Origin: Deltaproteobacteria bacterium
GTDB lineage: Bacteria > Bdellovibrionota_B > Oligoflexia > Oligoflexales > CAIYRB01
Direction of reading: 5' to 3'
DNA: 64,000 bases
Assembly (NCBI GenBank): GCA_016874735.1
Contig: VGTI01000009.1
Location: 23,373 to 87,372, forward strand
The position numbers and the translations under genes were made by a program. The notes under the pieces were generated by a model, which saw only the letters and a program-made list of their open reading frames with translations, did no database searches and was not told the origin of the DNA. Of the stretch, positions 31,750-40,819 are shown piece by piece (positions within the stretch are counted from its first letter, which is position 1; each line of letters starts with the position of its first letter).

Positions 31750-32412
31750 TTGGTGCGCATGTTGGACATGGGGATTGAGGCCCTTATTAGGGCGAACACG
31801 AAGATAGTGACGCCGGGTGCGATACCAGAGATTAATCTGCGACTGGTCACATTCGATTTACCATGGTGGCATAGCGATCCCAAGGACCTTGAGAATCAGG
31901 GGATTGTCGATCCCTACTGGGCCTTCTGCTGGCCAGGCGGTACCGCCTTGGCGCGTTATCTGCTCGACCGACCGGATCTTGTCCACGATCAAACTGTGAT
32001 TGACTTTGGTGCAGGCTGCGGGGTGGTTGGTGTGGCGGCGGCGCTCGTTGGTGCGGCCCGCACTGTGGCCTGCGACATCGATCCTCTGGCGCTTTGGGCT
32101 TGCCGGGAGAACGCTGCGCTAAATGGGATCGAGTTAGGTCTTGACCCGCACGATATCATAGGAGCAAAGCTACCTGGCGTTGATTGGTTGCTTGTGGGGG
32201 ATGTGACCTATGGCCACGATATGGTGCAGAGAGTGCTACCGTGGTTCGAAGCACTAGCCGCTTCGGGCACCAAGGTGCTCATGGCTGACCCAGGCCGAGG
32301 CTATTTACCAAAGAATCTGCAAGCAGAGGCCGTGGTAAAGCTCCCACCGGATCTTGGTGACGTCCCGGTGGCACCTTCGCTAGATGTTCCCATTTATCTG
32401 TTTAGCCCATAA
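31750..32412 (+). CDS. Class I SAM-dependent methyltransferase, ETF-beta lysine methyltransferase-like (METTL20 type)
   Basis: Motif I is VIDFGAGCGVVGVAAAL; the acidic end of motif II is CDIDPLAL. The family signature before motif I, DPYWAFCWPGGTALARYLLD, and the later GDVTYGHDM and MADPGRGYL match the METTL20/ETFKMT group, whose bacterial members methylate lysines of the electron-transfer flavoprotein beta subunit. The length of about 220 aa fits. The start is uncertain: TTG at 31750, ATG at 31759 and ATG at 31768 are all possible and none has a good ribosome site. It converges with the next gene, overlapping it by 11 bp at the 3' end. The cytosolic substrate is inferred from family only; no etfB gene is in the window. 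Confidence 0.8.
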   Translation: MVRMLDMGIEALIRANTKIVTPGAIPEINLRLVTFDLPWWHSDPKDLENQGIVDPYWAFCWPGGTALARYLLDRPDLVHDQTVIDFGAGCGVVGVAAALVGAARTVACDIDPLALWACRENAALNGIELGLDPHDIIGAKLPGVDWLLVGDVTYGHDMVQRVLPWFEALAASGTKVLMADPGRGYLPKNLQAEAVVKLPPDLGDVPVAPSLDVPIYLFSP

Positions 32413-33016
32413 TAGGGGTGTATGTTACCGAGTGGCCATGTACGGTGGGGTTAGCAAAGTGAGTGTGTACCGAGCTCTTAATGGTAACAGTCTGCCCTTG
32501 GGCCAGGGCCTGTAGATGCTGTGGCTCGATTACTAGATCGTGTAGCCCGCCCTCGCACTTCGCCGCCACCTGCTGACCCGCACTAATCTGAGCTAGGCTA
32601 AGAGTTGGGGCGCCACGAGCAAAAAAGCCACTATCGGGCTTGGCTCCCGTGACCCTGGAATTCACGGTCGTCGACGGAGTTAATTGCGTGGATGGCTGCT
32701 GCGTGGCTGTATTGTTAGCCGGCAGTGCCTGGGCGGTGCCTTGCGTTGGCGTGTTAGACGCCAGCGTCGATTTAACTTCCCCAGTGTCGCCACTTTCCTC
32801 GTACTCTGAGTCTCTAGATCGTTTGCTAGACTTGGAGTCACCGCTGGATCGACGCGCCCCTTTGCCGGGGGCGGTTTGATTGGTTCCCGCCTGTTCGGCA
32901 TCGGGCGTGCCGCAGGCCTGTAGTAGGGCTGGCATCAGGGTCAGAGCAAATAGGCTACTGACTTTATGGCCAAATAGCGAACGCCGACTGAATCTAGTAC
33001 GAAGCAGGTTAGTCAT
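32402..33016 (-). CDS. Tat-type lipoprotein with a disordered linker and a His-containing C-terminal domain
   Basis: The N-terminus reads TRFSRRSLFGHKVSS, a twin-arginine motif, followed by a hydrophobic segment ending LLQAC, a good lipobox, so Tat export plus lipidation is likely. Residues about 37-140 are low complexity, rich in Ser, Thr, Gln, Asn and charged residues (KGARRSSGDSKSSKRSRDSE), probably an extended spacer. The last 60 residues form a small domain with AAKCEGGLHDLVIEP and a cluster of histidines (SVHTHFANPTVHGHSVTY), which could bind a metal. The C-terminal pattern resembles small domains around cupredoxin-like or His-rich lipoproteins, but no family is recognised. It overlaps the convergent methyltransferase gene by 11 bp. 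Confidence 0.65.
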   Translation of the reverse strand: MTNLLRTRFSRRSLFGHKVSSLFALTLMPALLQACGTPDAEQAGTNQTAPGKGARRSSGDSKSSKRSRDSEYEESGDTGEVKSTLASNTPTQGTAQALPANNTATQQPSTQLTPSTTVNSRVTGAKPDSGFFARGAPTLSLAQISAGQQVAAKCEGGLHDLVIEPQHLQALAQGQTVTIKSSVHTHFANPTVHGHSVTYTPIMG

Positions 33017-33213
33017 TTAGGTTAGCCTCTAGGGTTGATGCGTATGAGCGGAATCAGCTCACACGAGTTCCTTATCGGCATAGCGGCGAGAAACTTTAGA
33101 TTTTGACAAAGAGTTGCAGGTAAGTTTGTAATTACACGGTAATCGCCGGATCTTAAGGCGGGGTGGCAGCGAGCGCCGATGTTGCGGGATTTTAGACCGC
33201 AACTAGACCGTAA

Positions 33214-33963
33214 CTAGACCGTAACATCCCGAATCACATCGTGAAATGCAGCTTTGACATCAAGGCCCAGGCCAAGCTGCTCCAGGTGTTCGTATAGACA
33301 AGCGAGGATGCCGCCCAAAGCCAAAAAATCCGGGTGAAGCTGGGATCTTGCCTTTTTACATGCGAGAAAAACGTCGTGAAAAGTCGAACGGAATTTAGCT
33401 AGGTCAAAGTAGACGCAGTCTTGATTAGTGCCAAAATGGTTTAGTAGCGTGTCTTTAGCGCCGTATAGGCCAAGTTTGTGCAGAGCGGTATCCATGATAT
33501 CGTGACGGGTGTGATAAAAACCTATGTACATTTGCCTTACTGCCGCGACAAAGTCTTTATCCCAGTGATTGAACAATGCTGCTGGTTGCCAAACTAACTG
33601 GTCACCATCACTGTGGAAGGCCCTCCGGCGAAAGTCCAGAAGGTTGACGTCGAGGTTAAAGATCTGCCAGAAATAGAGCCTTAAAATTAAATCGCCACGT
33701 CGCCTGCGCGTGCTGTCATCGTCTCCTCCCTGTGCCGTGACCACAGATCCTGGAGCCACCAGGGAGACGCCAAGACCACTAGTTTCAAGCGCGGGGCGGA
33801 TGGTGGTTAATGCGGTATTGAAGGCATGTGAGCTAAGGTAGCCACCCGCTAATGACTTTAGTTTACCCGCCATTTTCAGGGGAGGAACGATTTGAAAGAA
33901 TACCGGCGAAAGATATTCTGTCAGTTGAGACCACTCTGTGCCTTTGACTAGCGTTGCCAGCAT
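33214..33963 (-). CDS. Conserved-looking protein of unknown function
   Basis: A 249-residue open frame with GAGG 6 nt before the ATG. No signal peptide and no convincing membrane helix. The second half is rich in aromatic and His residues (RLYFWQIFNLDVNLLDFRRRAF, YIGFYHTRHDIMDTALHKLGLYG) and looks alpha-helical. An acidic/basic stretch, GGDDDSTRRRRGD, near residue 100 may be a surface loop. I do not recognise the family. It lies 54 bp downstream of the metalloprotease gene on the same strand and could be transcribed with it. Two copies of AACTAGACCGT lie in tandem around the stop codon (33198-33225). Confidence 0.55.
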   Translation of the reverse strand: MLATLVKGTEWSQLTEYLSPVFFQIVPPLKMAGKLKSLAGGYLSSHAFNTALTTIRPALETSGLGVSLVAPGSVVTAQGGDDDSTRRRRGDLILRLYFWQIFNLDVNLLDFRRRAFHSDGDQLVWQPAALFNHWDKDFVAAVRQMYIGFYHTRHDIMDTALHKLGLYGAKDTLLNHFGTNQDCVYFDLAKFRSTFHDVFLACKKARSQLHPDFLALGGILACLYEHLEQLGLGLDVKAAFHDVIRDVTV

Positions 33964-34017
33964 CGAAGTCCTCGAAGCTCAAGGTCTCAATATGAGACGA
34001 GATGCGCCCCTATGGTA

Positions 34018-35940
34018 TCACTTGCGGCGACGCCTTGTCGCGATAACTTTCGCTGCGGTCGGCGTCACGCAGGCTGCTAAAGCCGGGATCATGAGGAGAA
34101 GGATTACACCTTCGGCGGTGCCGCCACCTTGGTGTCCGATGGCACCGCAGCCCCAGTCGATGCCGAAGAATTTACTTTTACTCGATGTCGAACTTTCAGT
34201 TTGAGTCGTCTGCGCCACTGTGAGAGTTGAGCCAGTGCCAGTCAGCTGCGGTATGTTGTCGCATCCGATCCCTGCGTCGGCAATGAAGCTGTCAAACTTT
34301 CGGCGGCTAATGGATTGGCGGATTACCGTATCAAACTGGCAGTTGAAGATATTCTTGTCAGCGGTAAGCAGTGACAACAGTAAATCGCGTATGCCGCTAT
34401 CTCCCTTGAAATATGTGATAGCAGTCATAGTCAGGTTTGCGGCATCGCTGGCGCTCATTTGATTATTTTTCACGAGATCCCAAACTATCGCACTGATGAC
34501 CTGGCCATGCTTGTGACCGCAGCAGCGACTGGGGAAGGGCTGTCCAGACGACCATTTCTGCCACTCGGGACCGTCGAAAGTCCAGTCGTGATCACCCGTG
34601 CGCAAGCACGTGGACTTTACGCAGTAGGGAGAGTTCGCGGGACAAATGGACTCGCCGAGGCAGGCCGCTTGTTTGCTGCCCTTGATACTTTTGTGGAGAT
34701 AGACCAAGAGATCGGCGATACCCTCGTGTAAACCCAGTGGCTCGTCTTTCGTCACTTTTAAATAGTTATAAACGAAGTAGTGACCGGCCTCATGCGACGG
34801 CACGTCCCAATCAGTTGCAAGATTTTGCAGTCCTACGCCGTCGCCGTCCCCAAGTTCGATGATGAACGGATCGCTAGTATCGTCACTTCCCGGAATAAAT
34901 AATGCGTTATTAGTCGTCCCATTCACGACCTGGTGCAGCTCCAAATGCAAGGGTAGTGCACCGTAAGTTTTTCCACCGAGTCCCAGCATCCAGCGAAAGT
35001 GTTCGTCTGTATGGGCGTAGGCATTGGTCTGATCAAACCTACGATCGTTTCGTGAGTAAATAAAGCGGTGCGTTGATTCTTTGGCCTGTATCATCGAAGC
35101 CGGGACGCGCGCCTGAAGGTAGTTACTGGTTAGGGTGCCGTCTCCGGTAAGGTCCTTTAGTTTATATTCAGTCACCGTGGCATCAAATGCGTTCTGCGGA
35201 AGCACATTTGCAACGCCCTCGACCTCAAAAAATCTGCGAGAAAAGCTGATAACATCGCGATCATCGGCGAGTACTTCGTATGGTAATCCGTCCACTTTAG
35301 CGATCATCAGCCAAGCGGGGCGCAGGGCTGCTGCAGAGGACGCGTGGTAATACCGCTTTGGTGCAGTGAATTCTAGGTTTGCTGTATTCATGCCCTGCGC
35401 GGCAACACCCTGGCGGACCACAGCTTGCGTAGTTTCCCAATTTGGCCATGTAGACGGGGCATTTTGAACCGCCTCGTTACTGACGGAAGGTAGCGTTCCG
35501 AGAATAAACGGTGACCTATCATTGAGCAAATGGGCCGCTAAATAGGTTCCGTAGATGGGAATGCCGCGCGCCGTAAAGCTACCGTCGAAGCGCCTGCTTG
35601 CTCCATTCAGCTGCGGCAGCCCTGATTCTTTAATTTCGAATTGGAGATTGGTGGGCAGCTGTTCCGCCACCATTGACTTAATAGCTTCGGTAAAATTGAT
35701 TTGGCCCGTTGCGAAAAGGTTCAAACCCCTTTTGAATGCCGCAATGCTAAATGGATGAACCGTGAGGTTGGCAGTGGCCTGAGATAGCTGAATCAGCGGG
35801 AAGGGCAGCTGGCCCGTCAGGCCAGAGGGTGTTCCTGGTTCCAGCTCGTCGCCACATCCAGCTGCGCCCAAAAAAATCCCGACGGCCGTCAGTATTTTGA
35901 AGGACCGATGCAGCAAGCGACTTTTGTTACGAACGACCAC
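34018..35940 (-). CDS. Secreted gluzincin metalloprotease, fungalysin (M36)-like, with a possible C-terminal sorting tail
   Basis: I place the start at GTG 35940 (AGGAG 4 nt upstream), giving a signal ending FLGAAGC; the frame extends back to 36030. Residue numbers below count from 36030. An FTP-like prodomain is suggested by IPIYGTYLAAHLL and LRPAWLMIAKVDGLPYEVLADD. The zinc site is HEAGH at 413-417 with Glu436 in LHEGIADLL, 19 residues on, the gluzincin arrangement. HGQVISAIVWDL (about 508-519) matches the HxxGxxW segment of M36/M4 enzymes. Several Cys (SICPANSPYCVKSTC, SRCCG) suggest disulfides. The C-terminus has a Ser/Thr linker, GCG, a hydrophobic stretch (VILLLMIPALAACV) and a basic tail (RRRRK), a tripartite layout like MYXO-CTERM/GlyGly-CTERM signals. 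Extracellular or surface proteolysis is likely. Confidence 0.82.
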   Translation of the reverse strand: MVVRNKSRLLHRSFKILTAVGIFLGAAGCGDELEPGTPSGLTGQLPFPLIQLSQATANLTVHPFSIAAFKRGLNLFATGQINFTEAIKSMVAEQLPTNLQFEIKESGLPQLNGASRRFDGSFTARGIPIYGTYLAAHLLNDRSPFILGTLPSVSNEAVQNAPSTWPNWETTQAVVRQGVAAQGMNTANLEFTAPKRYYHASSAAALRPAWLMIAKVDGLPYEVLADDRDVISFSRRFFEVEGVANVLPQNAFDATVTEYKLKDLTGDGTLTSNYLQARVPASMIQAKESTHRFIYSRNDRRFDQTNAYAHTDEHFRWMLGLGGKTYGALPLHLELHQVVNGTTNNALFIPGSDDTSDPFIIELGDGDGVGLQNLATDWDVPSHEAGHYFVYNYLKVTKDEPLGLHEGIADLLVYLHKSIKGSKQAACLGESICPANSPYCVKSTCLRTGDHDWTFDGPEWQKWSSGQPFPSRCCGHKHGQVISAIVWDLVKNNQMSASDAANLTMTAITYFKGDSGIRDLLLSLLTADKNIFNCQFDTVIRQSISRRKFDSFIADAGIGCDNIPQLTGTGSTLTVAQTTQTESSTSSKSKFFGIDWGCGAIGHQGGGTAEGVILLLMIPALAACVTPTAAKVIATRRRRK

Positions 35941-36141
35941 TACGCTCCTTTCGGGAGATCCAAGCCGGCTCTCCTGATCTGACGGCGTATCGGCAAAATT
36001 GACCCAGGAGTTTAGGAGCGATGGTCGCAATCTTTAAAAAACATCCTGAGATTAGGATGTTGCGATTGCGCTGGCCATTCTTAGCGAGACCGGCCATAGT
36101 GGGTAAAATGTTCCCATATCGATGGTAGAGGTGGAGGGGCT

Positions 36142-36582
36142 ATGCAGGACCAAGCGGCCGGTCAGGGTGTGCAACTAGGAATTTATCGCATATATGTTAA
36201 GGACCTATCATTTGAGTCGCCGCGGTCACCGAAGATTTTCCTGGCTGCATGGCGCCCCGAGGTAAAAGTCGACTTTGTGGTCAAGCACCAGCGCGTCGAT
36301 GGGACTCTTTACGAAGTGGTTCTCGGTCTCAACGTGGAGGCGCGCGAAGGTCAAGACGTTGGGTTTATAGTTGAGATCGAACAGGCTGGTGTGTTTGATG
36401 TGAGAGGACCCGAGGGTGTTCACATGGAACATGCACTGCGTGTGGTCTGCCCTAACGTTCTATTCCCTTACGCGAGGCAGGCTATTGATCAGGCCCTCGT
36501 GGCGGGAGGATTCCCTCCTCTGATGTTGGCTCCGATCAATTTTGAATTCAGACATGAGGAAAAACCAGAGCGTCTTAGCTAA
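36142..36582 (+). CDS. secB: SecB protein-export chaperone
   Basis: A 146-residue protein of normal SecB size, with GGAGG shortly before the ATG. SecB landmarks: YVKDLSFESPRSP at the start, the central beta-strands ending with EIEQAGVFDVRG, then CPNVLFPYARQAIDQALVAGGFPPLMLAPINF and a charged C-terminal tail. SecB is a homotetrameric cytosolic chaperone that keeps precursor proteins unfolded and hands them to SecA. The C-terminal tail lacks the Cys/His zinc-binding SecA-tail docking partner, as expected because that zinc site sits in SecA. The gene is single, facing away from the metalloprotease gene and ending 8 bp from the convergent TPR gene. An export chaperone fits a genome region dense in secreted proteins. 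Confidence 0.93.
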   Translation: MQDQAAGQGVQLGIYRIYVKDLSFESPRSPKIFLAAWRPEVKVDFVVKHQRVDGTLYEVVLGLNVEAREGQDVGFIVEIEQAGVFDVRGPEGVHMEHALRVVCPNVLFPYARQAIDQALVAGGFPPLMLAPINFEFRHEEKPERLS

Positions 36583-36590
36583 ACTTCGGA

Positions 36591-37634
36591 TCAGGGATAG
36601 CTACCGACATTGGACGTTAAATAAACATCACCGGTAGACGTCGTTGACCGTTTGCTGCGTTGCTGTTTCGCGTCGGCGATAATTTTGTCGACCTCCGTCC
36701 CGGTGATGGTCGAGGTTGCACTGGAGGCGTTACGGATTAGCTCCAACTGCGCCAAGGCCGCATCATGGCCGGCTAAGGAGAGTGCTTTCACCTTAAGCAT
36801 GTCTTCCAGGGTATCGACAGCGCTGTCGAAATCTCCTGAGCGCTTTTGTGCAAGAGCGAGGTTATAACTTGCGACCTCGCTCTCAGGGTTTTCGCTCTTG
36901 GCATTTTTATAATATTCTATGGCTTGCGCGCTGTGGCCACGCTGCGCCTGAACGACACCCATGTGTGCAAGAGCATCGGCATGGTCAGATTTCAGCTTGA
37001 GCACCTGGCCAAAGAGCTCTTCAGCCTGAGTCAGGCGCTCACTACGCAAACAAATGATACCCAGATTCATGCGCGCTGCGACGTCGCCGGGGTTTAGTTT
37101 GACGGCACGTGCATACAGCCCCTCAGCCTTTCGCTCTTCGCCCTTCTGGTAGAGAACCGTTGCTAGAAGGTTGAGGCTCTCACTTTCCGTAGCGTTCTCG
37201 CCGCCAAGTTGGCGCAAAATCGACAGTGTCCCGTCCAGGTTCTTTTGGAGAAAAGCAGCATGAGCCATGACAATTTTTGCACCACGGCTGCGAAAGTCGA
37301 TCGATAAGATGCGACGCGCTAAGATTTTTGCAGCGTGAGGATCTTTAAGCACGATCTTAATCCGGGCTAGAGCCAAAAGCGCTTCGATGTCGCGGGGAGA
37401 TTTTTTCAGCTTTTCGGTCAAGGCGACACTCTGGTCTTTGAGATCCGGTTCCTTGCCAGTGGTAGCTTCGCTAACCAGCCGGTCATGGCCCATAGCGGCA
37501 TAGTTTGTGGGAGTACTCTCTGATCCCCGTAGCATTTGCGTGAACGAGGTCCACCCGCTGTTACGGCCATTGCCCGTAGTTTTACATGCGGCAGTACTCA
37601 GAAACACCAAGACAAGCGTGGAGGTTTTTAGCAT
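36591..37634 (-). CDS. TPR-repeat lipoprotein, possibly GltE/AglT-like gliding-machinery component
   Basis: The signal MLKTSTLVLVFLSTAAC ends in a good lipobox. From about residue 65 to 300 the protein is a chain of tetratricopeptide repeats, visible in AEGLYARAVKLNPGDVAARMNLG, AEELFGQVLKLKSDHADALAHMG and AIEYYKNAKSENPESEVASYNLA, spaced by 34. The ATG overlaps the stop codon of the upstream large TPR gene by one base (TAATG), so translation is probably coupled. In Myxococcus a TPR lipoprotein (GltE/AglT) is encoded next to a large TPR protein (GltD/AgnA) of the focal-adhesion gliding complex, and related pairs are known in Bdellovibrio. The arrangement here matches, but TPR proteins are diverse and no other glt gene is nearby, so the gliding role is inference. 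Confidence 0.75.
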   Translation of the reverse strand: MLKTSTLVLVFLSTAACKTTGNGRNSGWTSFTQMLRGSESTPTNYAAMGHDRLVSEATTGKEPDLKDQSVALTEKLKKSPRDIEALLALARIKIVLKDPHAAKILARRILSIDFRSRGAKIVMAHAAFLQKNLDGTLSILRQLGGENATESESLNLLATVLYQKGEERKAEGLYARAVKLNPGDVAARMNLGIICLRSERLTQAEELFGQVLKLKSDHADALAHMGVVQAQRGHSAQAIEYYKNAKSENPESEVASYNLALAQKRSGDFDSAVDTLEDMLKVKALSLAGHDAALAQLELIRNASSATSTITGTEVDKIIADAKQQRSKRSTTSTGDVYLTSNVGSYP

Positions 37635-40600
37635 TAGTTTGTCTCCGTCATATCGGCAGTGATCACGTGTGACGTGAAGACTGGTTTCAGCATGATTTCC
37701 CCGTGATCAGCAAAGCGGTTGGGGGACAACTGCGCTAGCTTTGCCCGTGTCAGCCGCAGCCACCTGTTGTGACGGTCCCCCGTCTGTACGGTTTTGGCAC
37801 CCTGTTCCCAGTGGCTGTTCATAGCAGTCTTGAATTCTAGAATTGCGGCCTCGCGCTGGTTGATGGCACTGGTCAGTTCTGAGCCACTCATCGCACCAGA
37901 GCTAGGAGCGGCCTTCACGGCGTTGACTGCTTGTTCGTAGAGCAGTCCAAGCTGATAACGGGCGGCGACCGTAAACACACTGTCGCCCGTTTGAATCACA
38001 GATTGGAAAGCATTTTCAGCAGCGCGCATTTCTGCTTTGATTGTAGTCAGCGACTTACTAAACATGGTCAGATTGCTTTCGTCGATGGGACTGAGAGTCA
38101 CTTGTTCGCGTCCTGCACGGACTCTTTCGAACTGGTAGGCAGCTAGGATGGAACGCGCCTCGAGAGCCACATTAGGTGCAGCGGCGGCTGCTAGTTTGGC
38201 GGCTCTATCGACGCGACGCTTGGCGTCTGCTGGGTTCTTCTCAATCTGCAGAATGGCAGCGTTGGCCGCCGCGAGCAGTGCTTCACTCACATGGCTACCT
38301 TGATAGGTCCTTTGGTAGCGATCGTAGGCAGCCACCGCTTTTTCGATCTCTCCGCGTGATGCTTCGACCTGACCCAAGCGGAAGAGAGCTGCCGGAGCAC
38401 GCTGATGGGAGGGATAGCGCCCTAGTAAAGTACGCAGAGTCTGAGCCGATGCTTCGAATTGGTGATCGTCGGCGTAAAGCTCGGCTGACCGCATGAATGC
38501 CTCAGTCGCCCGGTCCGCCTGCTGTGGTAATGCTGCGGCAAGTTGCGCGTAGGCTTCAGCAGCGGCCGCGTATTCAAGTCGCTGCTCAGATACACTGGCG
38601 ATGCTCAGGAGGCAGATCGGGCGTAGCGGCGACTTGCCGTAATTGGCAATCAGGGTGTGGCAGGGTTTCAGGCCTTCTTCCCCATTGCCGAGCTTCAACC
38701 AAGCAGCGCTCGCGTTTACCAAGGACTGGTCGGCTGCTTTGTCAGCAGGAAATGTTTCTGCATAGCTGGAAAACGTGCGGCCGGCGGCGGCGTATTCTTT
38801 GCGTTCATTCAGATCAGTGGCTTTACTCCACAGAGCAAAGCGCCAAGCTTCGCCAACCTTGCGTTGCACAGCTGTGTTTTTAAGAGACTCTTGTTCGCTG
38901 AAGTGGGTTGCGATCTTGATCGCATCGTCCCACTCACGTTTGGTGTTGTGGTAAGACAGTAGCATGACGATGCCAACTGCTGATGGCGCAGATTGGGGGG
39001 CCGCCAGAGCGAGCGATTTGACGCGCCCAAGTGCATCCCCGGCATAACCATGTGCCAGGTAGAGCGCTGCTGCACGGAGAGCTAATTCGGCAGATACTTT
39101 TTTACTGGGGAAGATCTTGCCGTACGTGTCACTGACTGCAACCAACTGGGACTCGAGTTTCGCCAGTGGTTCACTCGCCTTCAAGGTTGCCCAGGCTTCC
39201 GGGGTGATTGCGGGTGCAGGACCCGAGACTTCGAGCTGCAGCGTTAACATGTGCTCGGCAGCGCGATTTTTTAGCTTAGAGCTTGGATCCGCGTCTCTGG
39301 CAACCATCATAAACTGGTAGGCGGATTCGGCCGGCTTTTCCTCTGTATGCAGTCCGTCAGCATACAGAAACCGTAGTTTGTCACTTTCAGGACCGCTAGG
39401 AAATGCACTAAGGTGAACGGCGAAAATTCTGTTGCTAGCCGCTAAGTAATCACTCAACCCCTTTTCCTTGTTTTCACGGATGAAGCTGACAGCCGTCTCT
39501 GCGGAAGCCTTGCCGAATAGATCGCGTGCGTCTGCAACTAGGGTTTTTTCCGCCGCGTGTGCCTTGACGAACACACCGCCGGCCCGGACGCAGTCACGTA
39601 GCATCTGCTCAAAGGCCTCGGCTACAGCGCCTGGGTTTTCAGCTCGTCTCTCGGCATCGGCAAGAGCGAGGTAGGACCAGGGGGTGTGTTCTCGCGTTGG
39701 GGCATCGTGTATGAGTTTCTTCAGGACTAGACCTGCTTCGTGAAACTTACGGCCTTTGGCATACAGAGCTGCCGCGCGTTCTAAGGTCAAGTAATAGCGA
39801 TCAAAGTCGCGACGAGCTTTGAAATAGCTCTCAGCAACTGGGATTTGCTGACTGTTACCAAAAAGAAAGACGAGATCATCGTTGATCTGACGGCAGAGTA
39901 TCTGGCCAGCAGCGCTAGGAGTGGTGCGACACTCGCGCGCAGCGAGTTCGCGCATCGTCGTTATTGCCGACGACGTTGAGTCTCCGCCCCCAAAGGCTTG
40001 GTCATCGCTACTCGCGGCGGGAGTTATTTTAATGTCTGTCCATGCCGTGCGGTATTTTGCATAGGCGCGGATACTGCGATCTTTCGACTTAGCTAGCGAG
40101 ACGAGTAAGTTTTCGCCCTCCTCGGCGCTCTTTGGATTCTTCAGTTGCAGCTCGGCGATCAGAAGTTTGGCTCGATCGGCATAACCGGTTTTGGGGAAAT
40201 CGACGGTCACTTTTGTTAAGTCTGGCAGAGCATTCGGGCTACCAAGTCTAGCTAGGATGCGTCCCACGTTTAGGGCCACGTCGCCGCGGGCATGATAGGC
40301 CGGAGCTGCCGCGAGCAGATTACGGTACGTATCTAGGGCCTTGATTAGGTATGTCTGCGAGCGTCCATGGTCGGCCTGGGGCTCTTTGGTTTCCTTTGCT
40401 TCTGCATAGTGCTTGGCGAGTTCCGACTTGTATTCGGCCAACTCGGTACGACGGGTCTCTAATGCTGCCAATAGATAAAGGCCTGCTAAGCGATGTTGGA
40501 GTTTAGCACGCGTTCTTTTGTCAGCCTGGGCATTCAGTACCTTGCTAACGCTAGCAATCGCAAATTTCACATTCGAAGGTGCGGCCTCGTCCTCACTGGC

Positions 40601-40819
40601 GTTCTCGCCCAATTGGGGAAGTGCAGCGATGAAGGCATCCGTGTCTTCCACGGCAGGCTGCTGCCAGTTAGAAATGAGACGAGGCTGAACCCTGCCATCT
40701 GATTCACCAAGAGATTCGTCCCCTGATGCACCCGTCGACTCACCGAAGGCCTTGGTCTGCGCGCAGATTAGGGTAGTCGCCAGAACGATGCGAAAAGCGT
40801 AGAGCTTAGTTACGTTCAC
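37634..40819 (-). CDS. Large periplasmic TPR-repeat protein, possibly GltD/AgnA-like
   Basis: I place the start at GTG 40819: GGGAG lies 7 nt upstream and the protein then opens VNVTKLYAFRIVLATTLICAQTKAFG, a signal peptide; the frame extends back to 40894. The mature 1035 or so residues are almost wholly helical TPR-like repeats, for example AADQSLVNASAAWLKLGNGEEGL, AAEAYAQLAAALPQQADRATEAF and HQRAPAALFRLGQVEASRGEIEKAVAAYDRYQ. No enzyme motif or membrane helix is visible. It is coupled by TAATG to the downstream TPR lipoprotein. A long TPR scaffold plus a TPR lipoprotein resembles the GltD-GltE pair of the myxobacterial gliding machinery; alternatives are BamD/YbgF-like scaffolds. Likely location: periplasm. 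Confidence 0.75.
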   Translation of the reverse strand: MNVTKLYAFRIVLATTLICAQTKAFGESTGASGDESLGESDGRVQPRLISNWQQPAVEDTDAFIAALPQLGENASEDEAAPSNVKFAIASVSKVLNAQADKRTRAKLQHRLAGLYLLAALETRRTELAEYKSELAKHYAEAKETKEPQADHGRSQTYLIKALDTYRNLLAAAPAYHARGDVALNVGRILARLGSPNALPDLTKVTVDFPKTGYADRAKLLIAELQLKNPKSAEEGENLLVSLAKSKDRSIRAYAKYRTAWTDIKITPAASSDDQAFGGGDSTSSAITTMRELAARECRTTPSAAGQILCRQINDDLVFLFGNSQQIPVAESYFKARRDFDRYYLTLERAAALYAKGRKFHEAGLVLKKLIHDAPTREHTPWSYLALADAERRAENPGAVAEAFEQMLRDCVRAGGVFVKAHAAEKTLVADARDLFGKASAETAVSFIRENKEKGLSDYLAASNRIFAVHLSAFPSGPESDKLRFLYADGLHTEEKPAESAYQFMMVARDADPSSKLKNRAAEHMLTLQLEVSGPAPAITPEAWATLKASEPLAKLESQLVAVSDTYGKIFPSKKVSAELALRAAALYLAHGYAGDALGRVKSLALAAPQSAPSAVGIVMLLSYHNTKREWDDAIKIATHFSEQESLKNTAVQRKVGEAWRFALWSKATDLNERKEYAAAGRTFSSYAETFPADKAADQSLVNASAAWLKLGNGEEGLKPCHTLIANYGKSPLRPICLLSIASVSEQRLEYAAAAEAYAQLAAALPQQADRATEAFMRSAELYADDHQFEASAQTLRTLLGRYPSHQRAPAALFRLGQVEASRGEIEKAVAAYDRYQRTYQGSHVSEALLAAANAAILQIEKNPADAKRRVDRAAKLAAAAAPNVALEARSILAAYQFERVRAGREQVTLSPIDESNLTMFSKSLTTIKAEMRAAENAFQSVIQTGDSVFTVAARYQLGLLYEQAVNAVKAAPSSGAMSGSELTSAINQREAAILEFKTAMNSHWEQGAKTVQTGDRHNRWLRLTRAKLAQLSPNRFADHGEIMLKPVFTSHVITADMTETN

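Noticed and set aside
38176..38962. Open frames on the plus strand inside the large TPR gene
   Set aside because: They lie antisense to a clear repeat-rich coding gene with a signal peptide and coupled downstream gene; their peptides show no domain.
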